A stretch of 7,999 nucleotides of DNA, taken from assembly GCA_031265535.1 (NCBI GenBank), contig JAISCO010000404.1:1-7999 (forward strand), written 5' to 3'. The position numbers and the translations under genes were made by a program. Shown one piece after another: positions 1-6,902 of the stretch (its first letter is position 1; each line of letters opens with the position of its first letter). The notes below the pieces were generated by a model. It made no database searches. It had not been told where the DNA came from and saw nothing but the letters and a program-made list of their open reading frames with translations. The stretch comes from Spirochaetaceae bacterium. GTDB taxonomy: Bacteria; Spirochaetota; Spirochaetia; Treponematales; Breznakiellaceae.

Positions 1-2584
1 TTACATCTACGAACACTTTTGAAAGCGTTGTTTTTTCCATGACGGCGCGTAAAAACATCGCGCTTATTTCCGGCAGTATGTTATTATTTATAACGGCGTC
101 TATCAGCCGCGCTCCGGAAGCGGCATTGTCGCAGCGCCGGATGATCTCATCATTAACGGCGCTGGAAATTTCCAGTTCCGCCTTATAGTTCGCGGCGACT
201 CGTTTTTTTATCCGGTCAAGTTTTAACTCAATTATACCGCAAAGAACTTCTTTGCTGAGCGGATAATACGGGACAATCTGCAAACGTCCCAAAAGAGCGG
301 CGGGAAATGTCCGCATCATCGCGGGCCGTATAGCTTCCTCCAGAACCGCCGGGCCGGGTAAGTTGTTTTCGTCCACGCAGAGATTGGCGATAGCCGTGTC
401 CCCCACATTTGTGGTTAAAATAATAATCGTATTTCTAAAATTTATAAGCCTGCCGGAACCGTCCTCCATCTGACCTTTATCAAAAACTTGAAAGAAAATT
501 TCGTGTACGTCGGAGTGAGCTTTTTCAACTTCGTCCAAAAGCAGCACACTGTATGGTTTGCGGCGCACCGCCTCGGTAAGAACGCCGCCTTCGCCGTAAC
601 CCACATAACCAGGGGGCGCTCCTTTAAGCGTAGAAACTGTGTGCGCTTCCTGAAATTCGCTCATGTTGATGGTGATGATATTTTCTTCGCTGCCGTAAAT
701 TTGTTCCGCGAGCGAGAGTGCGGTTTCCGTCTTGCCCGTGCCGGAAGGGCCTGCCAGCATCATAACCGCTATCGGTTTGTTCGGGTCCGCAAGGGACGCG
801 CGCGCCGTGGTTATACGTTTGGCTATCATTTCAAGTCCGTGGTCTTGCCCTATGACACGTTTTCTAAGTTCTTTGTCAAGCGTCAGTATCGACTGGATTT
901 CATTTTTCATCATGCGCCCAAGCGGGATGCCCGTCCATTCCGATATGACGGATGAAACAGTCTGACTGTCTACTTGCGGGAAAACAAGCGGGTCTTCACC
1001 CTGCGCCGTGGAAAGTTCCTGTCGTTTTTCTTTCAATTCCTGCAGCGCGGTCTCGCTGGCTGCCGCTTCTTCACGGAGGCGGCCAATATCCGCCGCCAGC
1101 GCCTTTTCAGTGTCTGTCCGTTTTTCCAGTTCCTCTTTTTTCGCTTCTTCGATTTTAAGTTCTTCTTCTAGCGCGGCTATCTTTTCTTCGTGTGAAATTC
1201 CGCCGCACTCTTCTCTTTGCAGTATGTTTATTTCCAGTTTGACGGAATCTATTTTCCGCCGGCAATATTCAAGCTCGGCCGGTTCCGCGTTCTGGCTTAA
1301 AGCGACTTTGGCGCAGGCGGCATCCAGTACGCCGACCGCTTTGTCGGGGAGGCAGCGAACCGGCAGGTAACGGCGTGAAAGTTTGACCGCCGCGTCAAAC
1401 GCCTCGTCCAGAATGCTTACCTTGTGGTGGGCCTCTAAAACGCCCGCTATTCCGCGCAGCATAGCCACGGCGGTTTCATCGTCCGGCTCGTCGATTATGA
1501 TGTTTTGGAAACGCCGGGCCAGCGCCGGATCCTTTTCAAAGTATTTGATATATTCCTGATATGTAGTTGCCGCTATACAGCGGAGCAGACCGCGCGCCAG
1601 CGCCGGTTTTAGCAGGTTTGCGGCATCGTTCTGTCCTGCCTGTCCGCCCGCCCCTATCAGCGTATGCGCCTCGTCAATAAATAAAATTACGGGATTTTCA
1701 GAATTTTGCGCTCCCTCTATCACCTGTTTAAGGCGGTTTTCAAACTCGCCTTTCATTCCCGCTCCCGCTTGCAGCAGACCGAGGTCAAGTGAGAGCAGGC
1801 GCGTTCCTTTCAGGGATTCCGGTATGTCGCCGGACGCCAGCCGCTGGGCAAAGCCTTCCACTACCGCCGTCTTGCCGACGCCGGCGTCCCCTGTAAGGAT
1901 AGGATTATTCTGGCGCCGGCGCATCAGTATATTGATGATCTTCCGTATTTCAAGGTCCCGTCCTGTAACAGGGTCGCATTTACCGGCGGCGGCCGCGGCG
2001 CTTATGTCTACCGTGTAAAGCCGCAGCGCCTCGCCGCTTCCCGCCGCAGCCGGCGCGCCTTTACTCTGAGCGCCGACTCCCGCCGCGGCAACAGCCGGAG
2101 CGGAAACTTCGCCGGAATTTTTTACGATGTCAATAAACTGTTCCGAAAGAATATCGCCGTTAATTTTTATAAATTCGCCGCTCATCTCATGAAGCTGCCG
2201 CGCGAATTCCGGCGTCTGTTTTAGAGCGATCATGATATGGCCGGTTCGTATCGCCTCTTCGTTAAACGCCAGAGATGTTATCATCCACGCTTCTTTTATC
2301 AGCAGTTCTACCGTGTTTGAAAAACCGGCGATAGAGGACGCGCCGCGAGGCAGTGCGTCCATCGCGCTTATCATGTTTTTTGACAGCAGGGCTTCGTCCA
2401 GAGCAAAAAATCGTATTATTTCATTCCAGTCTGTATTTTCCGACAACAGTATTTGATTTACCCAGTGCGCCAGTTCGACGTATGGACTGCCGCGCGCCTT
2501 ACATAACAATGTGGCGCTTTCTATGGCTTTGTATGCCTTTTCGTCCAGTTTTGAAAAAAGTTGAATCCGTTTTAGTTTACTCAT
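1..2584 (-). CDS. tssH: T6SS sheath-recycling AAA+ ATPase ClpV/TssH (C-terminus cut by window edge)
   Basis: This is the Hsp100/ClpB-like ATPase that disassembles contracted TssB/TssC sheaths in the cytoplasm. It starts at ATG 2584 and stays open for 861 codons to the left edge; family members are about 870-890 residues, so probably only the last 10-25 are missing. My translation shows an N-terminal sheath-binding-type domain (about 1-156), an Ala/Gly/Pro-rich linker (about 157-183), and the first AAA+ module with Walker A GDAGVGKT (Lys238), Walker B LFIDEAH (Asp304, Glu305) and the pore-loop segment GAGMKGEFENRLK. A Glu/Lys-rich coiled-coil middle segment follows, then the second AAA+ module with GPSGTGKT (Lys618), GYVGYGEGG and LLLDEVEKA (Asp684, Glu685). 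The TYQEYIKYFEKDPALARRF segment and the T6SS context favour ClpV over ClpB. Its ATG overlaps the tssG stop (ATGA), suggesting translational coupling. No key residue is missing. Confidence 0.96.
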   Translation of the reverse strand, partial: MSKLKRIQLFSKLDEKAYKAIESATLLCKARGSPYVELAHWVNQILLSENTDWNEIIRFFALDEALLSKNMISAMDALPRGASSIAGFSNTVELLIKEAWMITSLAFNEEAIRTGHIMIALKQTPEFARQLHEMSGEFIKINGDILSEQFIDIVKNSGEVSAPAVAAAGVGAQSKGAPAAAGSGEALRLYTVDISAAAAAGKCDPVTGRDLEIRKIINILMRRRQNNPILTGDAGVGKTAVVEGFAQRLASGDIPESLKGTRLLSLDLGLLQAGAGMKGEFENRLKQVIEGAQNSENPVILFIDEAHTLIGAGGQAGQNDAANLLKPALARGLLRCIAATTYQEYIKYFEKDPALARRFQNIIIDEPDDETAVAMLRGIAGVLEAHHKVSILDEAFDAAVKLSRRYLPVRCLPDKAVGVLDAACAKVALSQNAEPAELEYCRRKIDSVKLEINILQREECGGISHEEKIAALEEELKIEEAKKEELEKRTDTEKALAADIGRLREEAAASETALQELKEKRQELSTAQGEDPLVFPQVDSQTVSSVISEWTGIPLGRMMKNEIQSILTLDKELRKRVIGQDHGLEMIAKRITTARASLADPNKPIAVMMLAGPSGTGKTETALSLAEQIYGSEENIITINMSEFQEAHTVSTLKGAPPGYVGYGEGGVLTEAVRRKPYSVLLLDEVEKAHSDVHEIFFQVFDKGQMEDGSGRLINFRNTIIILTTNVGDTAIANLCVDENNLPGPAVLEEAIRPAMMRTFPAALLGRLQIVPYYPLSKEVLCGIIELKLDRIKKRVAANYKAELEISSAVNDEIIRRCDNAASGARLIDAVINNNILPEISAMFLRAVMEKTTLSKVFVDV

Positions 2585-3642
2585 GCCGCATACTCCTTGT
2601 TTGCTTTTCCGCGTTCTATACGGTTAAATAGTGAGGCGTCTATTCTTAGTCGTAATTCTTTGCCGGTATCCCCAATCCAACAGTTATATCCTAAAAGCGC
2701 CGTTCCCGCTTGAGACCGCGCCGAATCGAGACGCACGGGTGAAACAACGCCTTTTGCAATCATGACTACCATAGCGCAGTCCAAAGGTCTGTCCAGATAG
2801 AGCCGCACTATCCGCTGTAATGTTCCAAGTCTGTCTAAATGGTTTATCAAAATTTGATAAATTTCAAAATCAATTGGACCTATCTCTATTTCAACTTGAC
2901 GGGTTACGCTTAGGCATGAACGCCCGATTTGTATATTCAACCCCAAAACCGCTGTTTTGGGGTTGCCTAAAATCGCGTAATGGTCCGGTTTTAGGCTATA
3001 GGAACTTATAATAAAATCTTTTACAGTTACATTCGTTCTTAATATCCCGCGTAAAATATCTTCCAGCCCGCCGCGGTTTCTTGCCATAAATGAAAAATTC
3101 GCGGCATAAGAAAGCGCCGCTTTTTCCAAAGCGGCATCAAAGTTCATGTTGGGGGGCAGTCCCGTAAGACTCTGTATGATGTATTGTATGGGGTCATCGT
3201 CAGGCCGGTCAAAACAAATGCTCTGCTCATTTTGCGCGAAGGCCCGATAGTAAAGTACATGCATACGGTGGTTTATAATATCAAGGAAACGCCGCCATGT
3301 GTGGTCATAATGACTGTAAGAACGCTGGTATACATAGTTTGTAAACTCCAGAGGCATGGGGCCGTTGATTCCTAAAAGTCCCATAAAGTAAGTGAATATA
3401 ACCGCGTCGATACCGTCTTTTTTTCCAACGTTGATTTCGGCAATATCGCTTGCGGGCAGGTACATAAACGGGGTCTGGCCAAAACGGATATTTTCATCCG
3501 AAAGGTTTTTTGCGTATCCCACCCTGGGTTTACCGGAATTGCTGTTTTCCAGCTTTCTAACAAGCCCCCAAAAATCAGGAGCGGAAATTTTTTGACGCAA
3601 TTTGTGCGCCAATGCTTTAACTAATCTTCTAACATCTTCCAT
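2581..3642 (-). CDS. tssG: T6SS baseplate subunit TssG (ImpH/VasB family)
   Basis: TssG is a baseplate wedge protein that binds TssF and TssE and helps dock the tail on the membrane complex. I chose ATG 3642 (353 aa); an in-frame GTG at 3654 would give 357 aa, and neither has a clear Shine-Dalgarno. Family hallmarks, numbered from the GTG, are an N-terminal helix followed by VRKLEN; IRFGQTPFMYLPASDI (about 57-71); MGLLGINGPMPLEFTNYV (about 91-108), which is the typical GLxGxxGPLP-like segment; and FLDIINHRMHVLYYRAFA (about 123-140), the characteristic FLDxFNHR...YRA motif. The length is normal for the family (about 330-370 aa). The start lies inside the end of tssF (22-nt overlap) and the TGA stop overlaps the tssH ATG, so all three are probably co-translated. 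There is no signal peptide, as expected for a cytoplasmic baseplate protein. Confidence 0.93.
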   Translation of the reverse strand: MEDVRRLVKALAHKLRQKISAPDFWGLVRKLENSNSGKPRVGYAKNLSDENIRFGQTPFMYLPASDIAEINVGKKDGIDAVIFTYFMGLLGINGPMPLEFTNYVYQRSYSHYDHTWRRFLDIINHRMHVLYYRAFAQNEQSICFDRPDDDPIQYIIQSLTGLPPNMNFDAALEKAALSYAANFSFMARNRGGLEDILRGILRTNVTVKDFIISSYSLKPDHYAILGNPKTAVLGLNIQIGRSCLSVTRQVEIEIGPIDFEIYQILINHLDRLGTLQRIVRLYLDRPLDCAMVVMIAKGVVSPVRLDSARSQAGTALLGYNCWIGDTGKELRLRIDASLFNRIERGKANKEYAA

Positions 3643-5417
3643 ACGGCTATGCACCCGGATTGCTTGGTAAAAAAATGAAATTCCATCAAAGAATTGACGG
3701 CTGAGAACGATTTTAATAACTCGGCGATAATTTTTCCGAAAGTATAGTAGCCGATACCTGCAAGCGCGCTTTCGTCCAGAGTAAAACTTACTTTCCAGCC
3801 CATCTCAAAAAAAATAGCGCCGTTCTTTATGAAACGGAACGCCATGACTTCACTTTCCAGCGCGCTTATGCCTTCCAAAATTCGTTTAATCTCTTCGTCG
3901 GAACGTATCTGGTATGAACCGATAAGCGTCCTTAACGCCTCAAGCGGAAACTTGCCGTTCTGCCAGAATAGTGAGGACAGGTTAAAAGTGATATGGCTTA
4001 GCTGCGAAAAACCGGAAATCCCCTCTTTTTCGATGGAAGAATAATCCGGACGGGTGGGGTGCGTAATAAAAGAAGCGCTTTTAAGCAGCGGATTGCGGGA
4101 GATTAACGGGGTTTCCATTTGAATAAGCAGGCTCAAATCGCGGTTTGTACAGACTGTTTCCGCCGTGAATTGATACGCTTGTTCCAGTTTTTTATCCTGT
4201 GCCGAAAAAGAAACAAACATTTCAGTGCCGTCATAAGAGCTGCGCCGTTCGCTTCCTGAATTCACAAGCCGCTTGCGGCGGCGCTGGCTGAAAAAATTAC
4301 GCTCAACTTTTTCCAGCAAAGGGTTGTCATCGTAAAAATTGCTGGCAAAAAAAAGAGTTTCGTTCTGCTCGTTAAAAAATTCCAGACGATTTATATTTAC
4401 TACTTCATAATCGCGCGGCGCCGTTTTATCCGCCACCACATGGAATTCATAAGTATCAGGGTCAAACGTAACGCGGTCGGTGCGTTTTGGGAAAAGATTA
4501 AGAGTCGGCGCGCAATTCAAACGCAGCGCCCCTCCCTTTATATAAGACAGAGCTGATTCGCGCCGGTTAAAAACCAGCAATAATTCAACGGTACCCGTGT
4601 CTGATAAAAAAGCGTCTTTAATATTTTTTAGTCGAAAAAATTTGAAAAACGCGGGGTAGGCCAAAAAATTTTTCAGCAGTTTAATGCCGTAATTGCCGCC
4701 CCTTAGTTTATCCAACAGTAGATTTTCTTCAGTTGTAAGCAGCATATCTATTTGTACGCCGCTCAGCAATTTAAAAGAATCTCCGCTGCGGATATATATG
4801 TTTATTGTATCATGCAGTAACTGACGGAGTAACAGCGAAGCGTCCGCGTCGGATAAATTGATATAAAAAACAAGTTCCCCTATTGAAATTGATGTAAAGT
4901 TTTCAACAGCGTCAAGTTTTATGCGCAGCCCCGCGAGGCCGTTTTTTTCATTAATGCCAAAATCAGAGAGGCTGCGGGTGATATACTCTGTTTCTGTAAC
5001 ATTGATAGGAACAATCGGTATATCTTCCAAAGTTGAAAAACTGCACGGCGTGTTTATTGACGGAATAGCCGCGTCTAATAAAGTTCCCGCTTTTAGATAG
5101 ACGCCCTTCCTCACATTTTCGTTAAGGTAGTTGGGATGAATCTCAAGCACCGCGCCTGACGGAATAGAATATAACGCGTTGGGGGCTACCGAATCCAATA
5201 CCGCTTCCAGAAAATTTTTGTGACTATCGTCAAGTTTTTTTTCTACGCGGGCGGATAAAAACGCGGCGCCTTCAAGCAGCCGCTCAATGTATGGATCCTG
5301 ACATTCAAAATCGCCTATGCCTAAACGTCCGGCAATTTTGGGAAATTCCTCGGCAAATTCCACGGATAGATTCCGTATGTATGCCAGATTGTCACGATAA
5401 TAATCTAAAAGTTCCAT
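3621..5417 (-). CDS. tssF: T6SS baseplate subunit TssF (ImpG/VasA family)
   Basis: TssF is the large wedge protein of the T6SS baseplate, acting in the cytoplasm as a TssF2-TssG complex. The 598-aa length is typical. Motifs seen: LLDYYRDNLAYIRNLSVEFA (3-22), FPKIAGRLG (25-33) and DPYIERLLEGAAFLSARV (41-58), which is the standard N-terminal signature; FLAYPAFFKFFRL (251-263); CAPTLNLFPKRTDRV (302-316); RDYEVVNINRLEFF (335-348); and CTNRDL (423-428), followed by a C-terminal FHFFTKQSG segment. A basic RRRKRL stretch near 379-384 lies in a variable region. The start is ATG 5417, preceded by AAGG about 10 nt upstream. It lies 28 nt downstream of tssE and overlaps tssG at its 3' end. By eye the gene is more AT-rich than clpV, but the reading frame is unbroken. 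Confidence 0.95.
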   Translation of the reverse strand: MELLDYYRDNLAYIRNLSVEFAEEFPKIAGRLGIGDFECQDPYIERLLEGAAFLSARVEKKLDDSHKNFLEAVLDSVAPNALYSIPSGAVLEIHPNYLNENVRKGVYLKAGTLLDAAIPSINTPCSFSTLEDIPIVPINVTETEYITRSLSDFGINEKNGLAGLRIKLDAVENFTSISIGELVFYINLSDADASLLLRQLLHDTINIYIRSGDSFKLLSGVQIDMLLTTEENLLLDKLRGGNYGIKLLKNFLAYPAFFKFFRLKNIKDAFLSDTGTVELLLVFNRRESALSYIKGGALRLNCAPTLNLFPKRTDRVTFDPDTYEFHVVADKTAPRDYEVVNINRLEFFNEQNETLFFASNFYDDNPLLEKVERNFFSQRRRKRLVNSGSERRSSYDGTEMFVSFSAQDKKLEQAYQFTAETVCTNRDLSLLIQMETPLISRNPLLKSASFITHPTRPDYSSIEKEGISGFSQLSHITFNLSSLFWQNGKFPLEALRTLIGSYQIRSDEEIKRILEGISALESEVMAFRFIKNGAIFFEMGWKVSFTLDESALAGIGYYTFGKIIAELLKSFSAVNSLMEFHFFTKQSGCIAVWKMLED

Positions 5418-5420
5418 TAT

Positions 5421-5450
5421 TGGTTCGCCTTAATCGTGGTTTGCCTTAAT
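5421..5450 (-). repeat. Imperfect tandem 14-bp repeat carrying the tssF Shine-Dalgarno region
   Basis: Two copies, 5421-5434 and 5437-5450, match at 13 of 14 bases with a period of 16. In the transcript they read ATTAAGGCGAACCA (tssF-proximal) and ATTAAGGCAAACCA (distal). Each carries AAGG. The proximal AAGG is about 10 nt from the tssF ATG, and the distal copy includes the tssE stop codon. This looks like a small tandem duplication of the ribosome binding region. Confidence 0.6.
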
Positions 5451-5946
5451 TATTATATGTCAAACTTGTATTACCGGTTTCCAAATCAAGGCGTGAAATA
5501 AAAAGCATTTCTTCGTTGACCTGTGCCGCGATAATCACACAGCTAATACGCAGTTCCATCAATGAACGAATGGAAACATCCGCTCCGGCATATTCAACTT
5601 TCAACGAATCCGGGTCCACACGCGGCTCAAAATCTCTGATTTGTTTTTTTATGTGTTCAATAAGCTCGTGCCTGCCGGACTCTGAGCATACCCTGCCGCA
5701 ATAGTCGGAAATGCCGTAACCCAACACGGAATCTTCCACATCCTCATACCCTTTAAACTCTTTTAACGAAGGATGGGATCGTGAATAAAAAAGCATTTCA
5801 ACATTTTTAAAAACATCGTCTTTAAGCTGTTTTTCCGTTATCACATTTTGAATACGTTCTGTTTTTTCATAGGGTTCTAAATCGGTCAAACGCCTAAGCA
5901 CATAGGGTTTATACCGTGCTTCTTCTTTTCTCGTATCTATTGCCAT
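5446..5946 (-). CDS. tssE: T6SS baseplate subunit TssE (gp25-like)
   Basis: TssE is the homologue of phage T4 gp25, the baseplate wedge protein that helps nucleate sheath polymerisation. It has 166 residues (family usually 130-170). Visible signatures are PYVLRRLTDLEP (14-25), matching the usual N-terminal LLDRLTDDEP-like segment; SVLGYGISD (73-81), matching the LNYGLPD-type motif; and IRDFEPRVDPDSLKVEY (103-119), containing the EPR core of gp25-like proteins. It starts at ATG 5946; GGGA about 5 nt upstream is a plausible ribosome binding site. A 15-bp GC hairpin ends 21 nt upstream of the start codon, so initiation or transcript level here may depend on that structure. The stop codon lies within the first copy of a short tandem repeat that carries the tssF Shine-Dalgarno. 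Confidence 0.93.
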   Translation of the reverse strand: MAIDTRKEEARYKPYVLRRLTDLEPYEKTERIQNVITEKQLKDDVFKNVEMLFYSRSHPSLKEFKGYEDVEDSVLGYGISDYCGRVCSESGRHELIEHIKKQIRDFEPRVDPDSLKVEYAGADVSIRSLMELRISCVIIAAQVNEEMLFISRLDLETGNTSLTYNN

Positions 5947-5966
5947 AAGATCCCATGCTTTCCGCT

Positions 5967-6020
5967 GCCCCCCCCCCCCCCAACAACAAACTTATTTGTA
6001 TATGTGGGGGGGGGGGGGGC
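5967..6020 (-). promoter_or_regulatory. Paired C14/G14 homopolymer hairpin between hcp and tssE
   Basis: On the plus strand, a run of 14 C (5968-5981) and a run of 14 G (6006-6019), with the flanking G5967 and C6020, form a perfect 15-bp inverted repeat around a 24-nt AT-rich loop. The loop has its own short complementarity (ACAAA and TTTGT). In the operon transcript the structure begins right after the hcp stop region and ends 21 nt before the tssE ATG. No U-run follows, so it is not a classic intrinsic terminator. It may act as an attenuator, an RNase-stopping 3' end for hcp mRNA, or a slippage-prone switch. The sequence structure is certain; the role is inferred, and the exact run lengths may carry sequencing error. 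Confidence 0.6.
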
Positions 6021-6035
6021 TGTAGACAACAGCAG

Positions 6036-6530
6036 CTATTGGTTAGCTATCTGGTCATAAGACGCTTCAATGGCGCCGTCTTTGGAACCGTCCGGTTTGA
6101 TAGGAGTTACCTTCCATGTCATTTTACCGGCTATCAGTTCCACTTCTTCCACAGGCTGCTGGGACAGCGGATCATCCGACCCGGTGTCAATGGTTTTTAC
6201 TTCCGCCTTTGCCACACGAACATTTTCCATCGTCAGTTCATACACGGGAGTCTGAGACCCCGCTATCACGCGGCAATATTGGAAAACCGCTTTTTCTATC
6301 TTATTGCCGTTCATGCAGTAAAGCTGCAATTTAGGCGTAGACTTATCTACCGCATGAGTAAAATGAAACGGCGTAAATTGTCCGCGTCCCGCGACATCAC
6401 CGCTGCGCTGAATCGAAACATTCTGCGTAGATCCGTTGGCAAAAGAGATAAGTTCTACCCACTTGTCGTGAGCTTTGTCCGAGGCCTGTCCCTCAATCCC
6501 GTCCAACTGTAAAAAATAAACACTTGCCAT
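6036..6530 (-). CDS. hcp: T6SS tube protein Hcp (TssD)
   Basis: Hcp forms hexameric rings that stack into the inner tube fired by the T6SS, and can carry effectors. The protein has 164 aa, normal for the family. It shows the Hcp pattern: an early LDGIEGQASD (9-18); WVELISF (24-30); VDKSTPKLQLYCMNGNKIEKA (61-81), the DKxSPxL...CxxG segment; YELTMENVRVAKAE (97-110); and VEEVELIAGKMTWKVTPI (127-144), ending with the usual xxxDG turn. No effector domain is fused at the C-terminus. ATG 6530 is preceded by GGAGG with 7-nt spacing, the best ribosome binding site in the window, as suits an abundant secreted structural protein. It is the first T6SS gene after a 480-bp non-coding stretch. It is separated from tssE by 89 bp containing the GC hairpin. 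Confidence 0.95.
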   Translation of the reverse strand: MASVYFLQLDGIEGQASDKAHDKWVELISFANGSTQNVSIQRSGDVAGRGQFTPFHFTHAVDKSTPKLQLYCMNGNKIEKAVFQYCRVIAGSQTPVYELTMENVRVAKAEVKTIDTGSDDPLSQQPVEEVELIAGKMTWKVTPIKPDGSKDGAIEASYDQIANQ

Positions 6531-6537
6531 AATTTTA

Positions 6538-6542
6538 CCTCC
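6538..6542 (-). promoter_or_regulatory. Strong Shine-Dalgarno of hcp
   Basis: GGAGG on the minus strand, 7 nt upstream of ATG 6530. It fixes the hcp start and predicts efficient translation compared with the weak sites of tssE, tssF and tssG. Confidence 0.85.
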
Positions 6543-6564
6543 AATAGTAAAACATTTAATTAGG

Positions 6565-6594
6565 CAATTTCAAAACTATCGTGTTTTGAAACTG
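6565..6594 (-). promoter_or_regulatory. Hairpin in the hcp leader
   Basis: In the minus-strand transcript, CAGTTTCAAAAC and GTTTTGAAATTG pair through 12 positions (one G-U) around a 6-nt ACGATA loop. The perfect core is 6568-6576 with 6583-6591. It lies about 23 nt upstream of the GGAGG site. If transcription starts upstream, it would be a 5'-UTR stem that could stabilise hcp mRNA; otherwise it could be an operator palindrome. No U-run follows it. Confidence 0.5.
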
Positions 6595-6620
6595 TTTTTA
6601 ACTCTTTAATAATACAACCA

Positions 6621-6626
6621 TTTATA
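6621..6626 (-). promoter_or_regulatory. Candidate -10 box for the hcp operon (weak)
   Basis: The minus strand reads TATAAA here, about 91 nt upstream of the hcp ATG. The hexamer 17 nt further upstream (CCGGTT) is a poor -35 match, so this is a tentative assignment. A promoter is expected somewhere in 6595-6700 because hcp follows unrelated genes across a long gap. Confidence 0.2.
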
Positions 6627-6657
6627 CCCGCAAATGTTACACAAACCGGTTATATGC

Positions 6658-6695
6658 CGGCAGTTTTACTTTTAGCGCTAAAAGTAAAACTGCCG
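6658..6695. repeat. 38-bp perfect palindrome upstream of hcp
   Basis: Two 19-bp arms meet with no spacer at the central AGCGCT (6674-6679). The arms start with CGGCAGTTTTAC and contain CTTTTAGC next to the centre. No T-run follows on either side, so it is not a textbook terminator, although it would fold into a long stem in RNA from either strand. It sits about 130 bp upstream of the hcp start, between the housekeeping genes and the T6SS operon. Possible roles are a bidirectional transcription barrier, a regulator binding site, or a mobile palindromic repeat. Confidence 0.6.
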
Positions 6696-6741
6696 CCCGC
6701 CTGTTGCTCTGTCTACTACCCGCTGTTAATTGTTAATGAGT

Positions 6742-6902
6742 GGGGGTAGCGAAATAGACCGGAATGTTCGCCAACTTTCGTTGGCGCGCGCAGCGGAATG
6801 AGGACTATGGAGCTAGGGGGAGCCGCGTCGAAAAGTTCATCATAAACTTCAAAATTTGCCGCATTGGATAAATGCGCTTCCCCTTTTATTTGAAACCAAC
6901 TC
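6742..6902. repeat. Possible small dispersed element lying between heptamer tracts
   Basis: This segment of about 160 bp is bordered on the left by two heptamer-like units (AATTGTT then AATGAGT, 6728-6741) and on the right by the long heptamer array. TAATTGTTAAT is shared directly by both borders. It contains the inverted repeat CGCCAAC / GTTGGCG (6769-6775 and 6780-6786), which on the minus strand closes a GAAA tetraloop, a typical RNA-folding element. It looks like a short repeat inserted in, or mobile together with, the heptamer tract. That it occurs in several copies in the genome is a guess which this window cannot test. Confidence 0.35.

Noticed and set aside
488..2631. Several plus-strand open frames of 60-155 codons inside the clpV region
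   Set aside because: They lie antisense to a continuous ClpV frame with all expected motifs in register, show low-complexity Arg/Ser-rich translations and have no recognisable domain.
5452..5463. TTGACA followed by TATAAT at the end of tssE, resembling a promoter
   Set aside because: The two hexamers are directly adjacent with no 16-18 bp spacer, so they cannot act as -35 and -10 elements; they encode the last codons of tssE.
5955..6512. Plus-strand 185-codon frame opposite hcp
   Set aside because: It runs through both homopolymer runs and the antisense of hcp; its Pro and Gly runs are by-products of the C and G tracts.
6627..6660. Possible sigma-54 promoter upstream of hcp, as found for some T6SS operons
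   Set aside because: A GG and a TTTGC element occur, but they are 14 bp apart rather than the required 10, so the -24/-12 pattern is not met.
6658..6695. Palindrome considered as an intrinsic terminator of the pseudouridine synthase transcript
   Set aside because: No T-run follows the stem on the minus strand and the arms are AT-rich rather than GC-rich; kept only as a possible transcription barrier.
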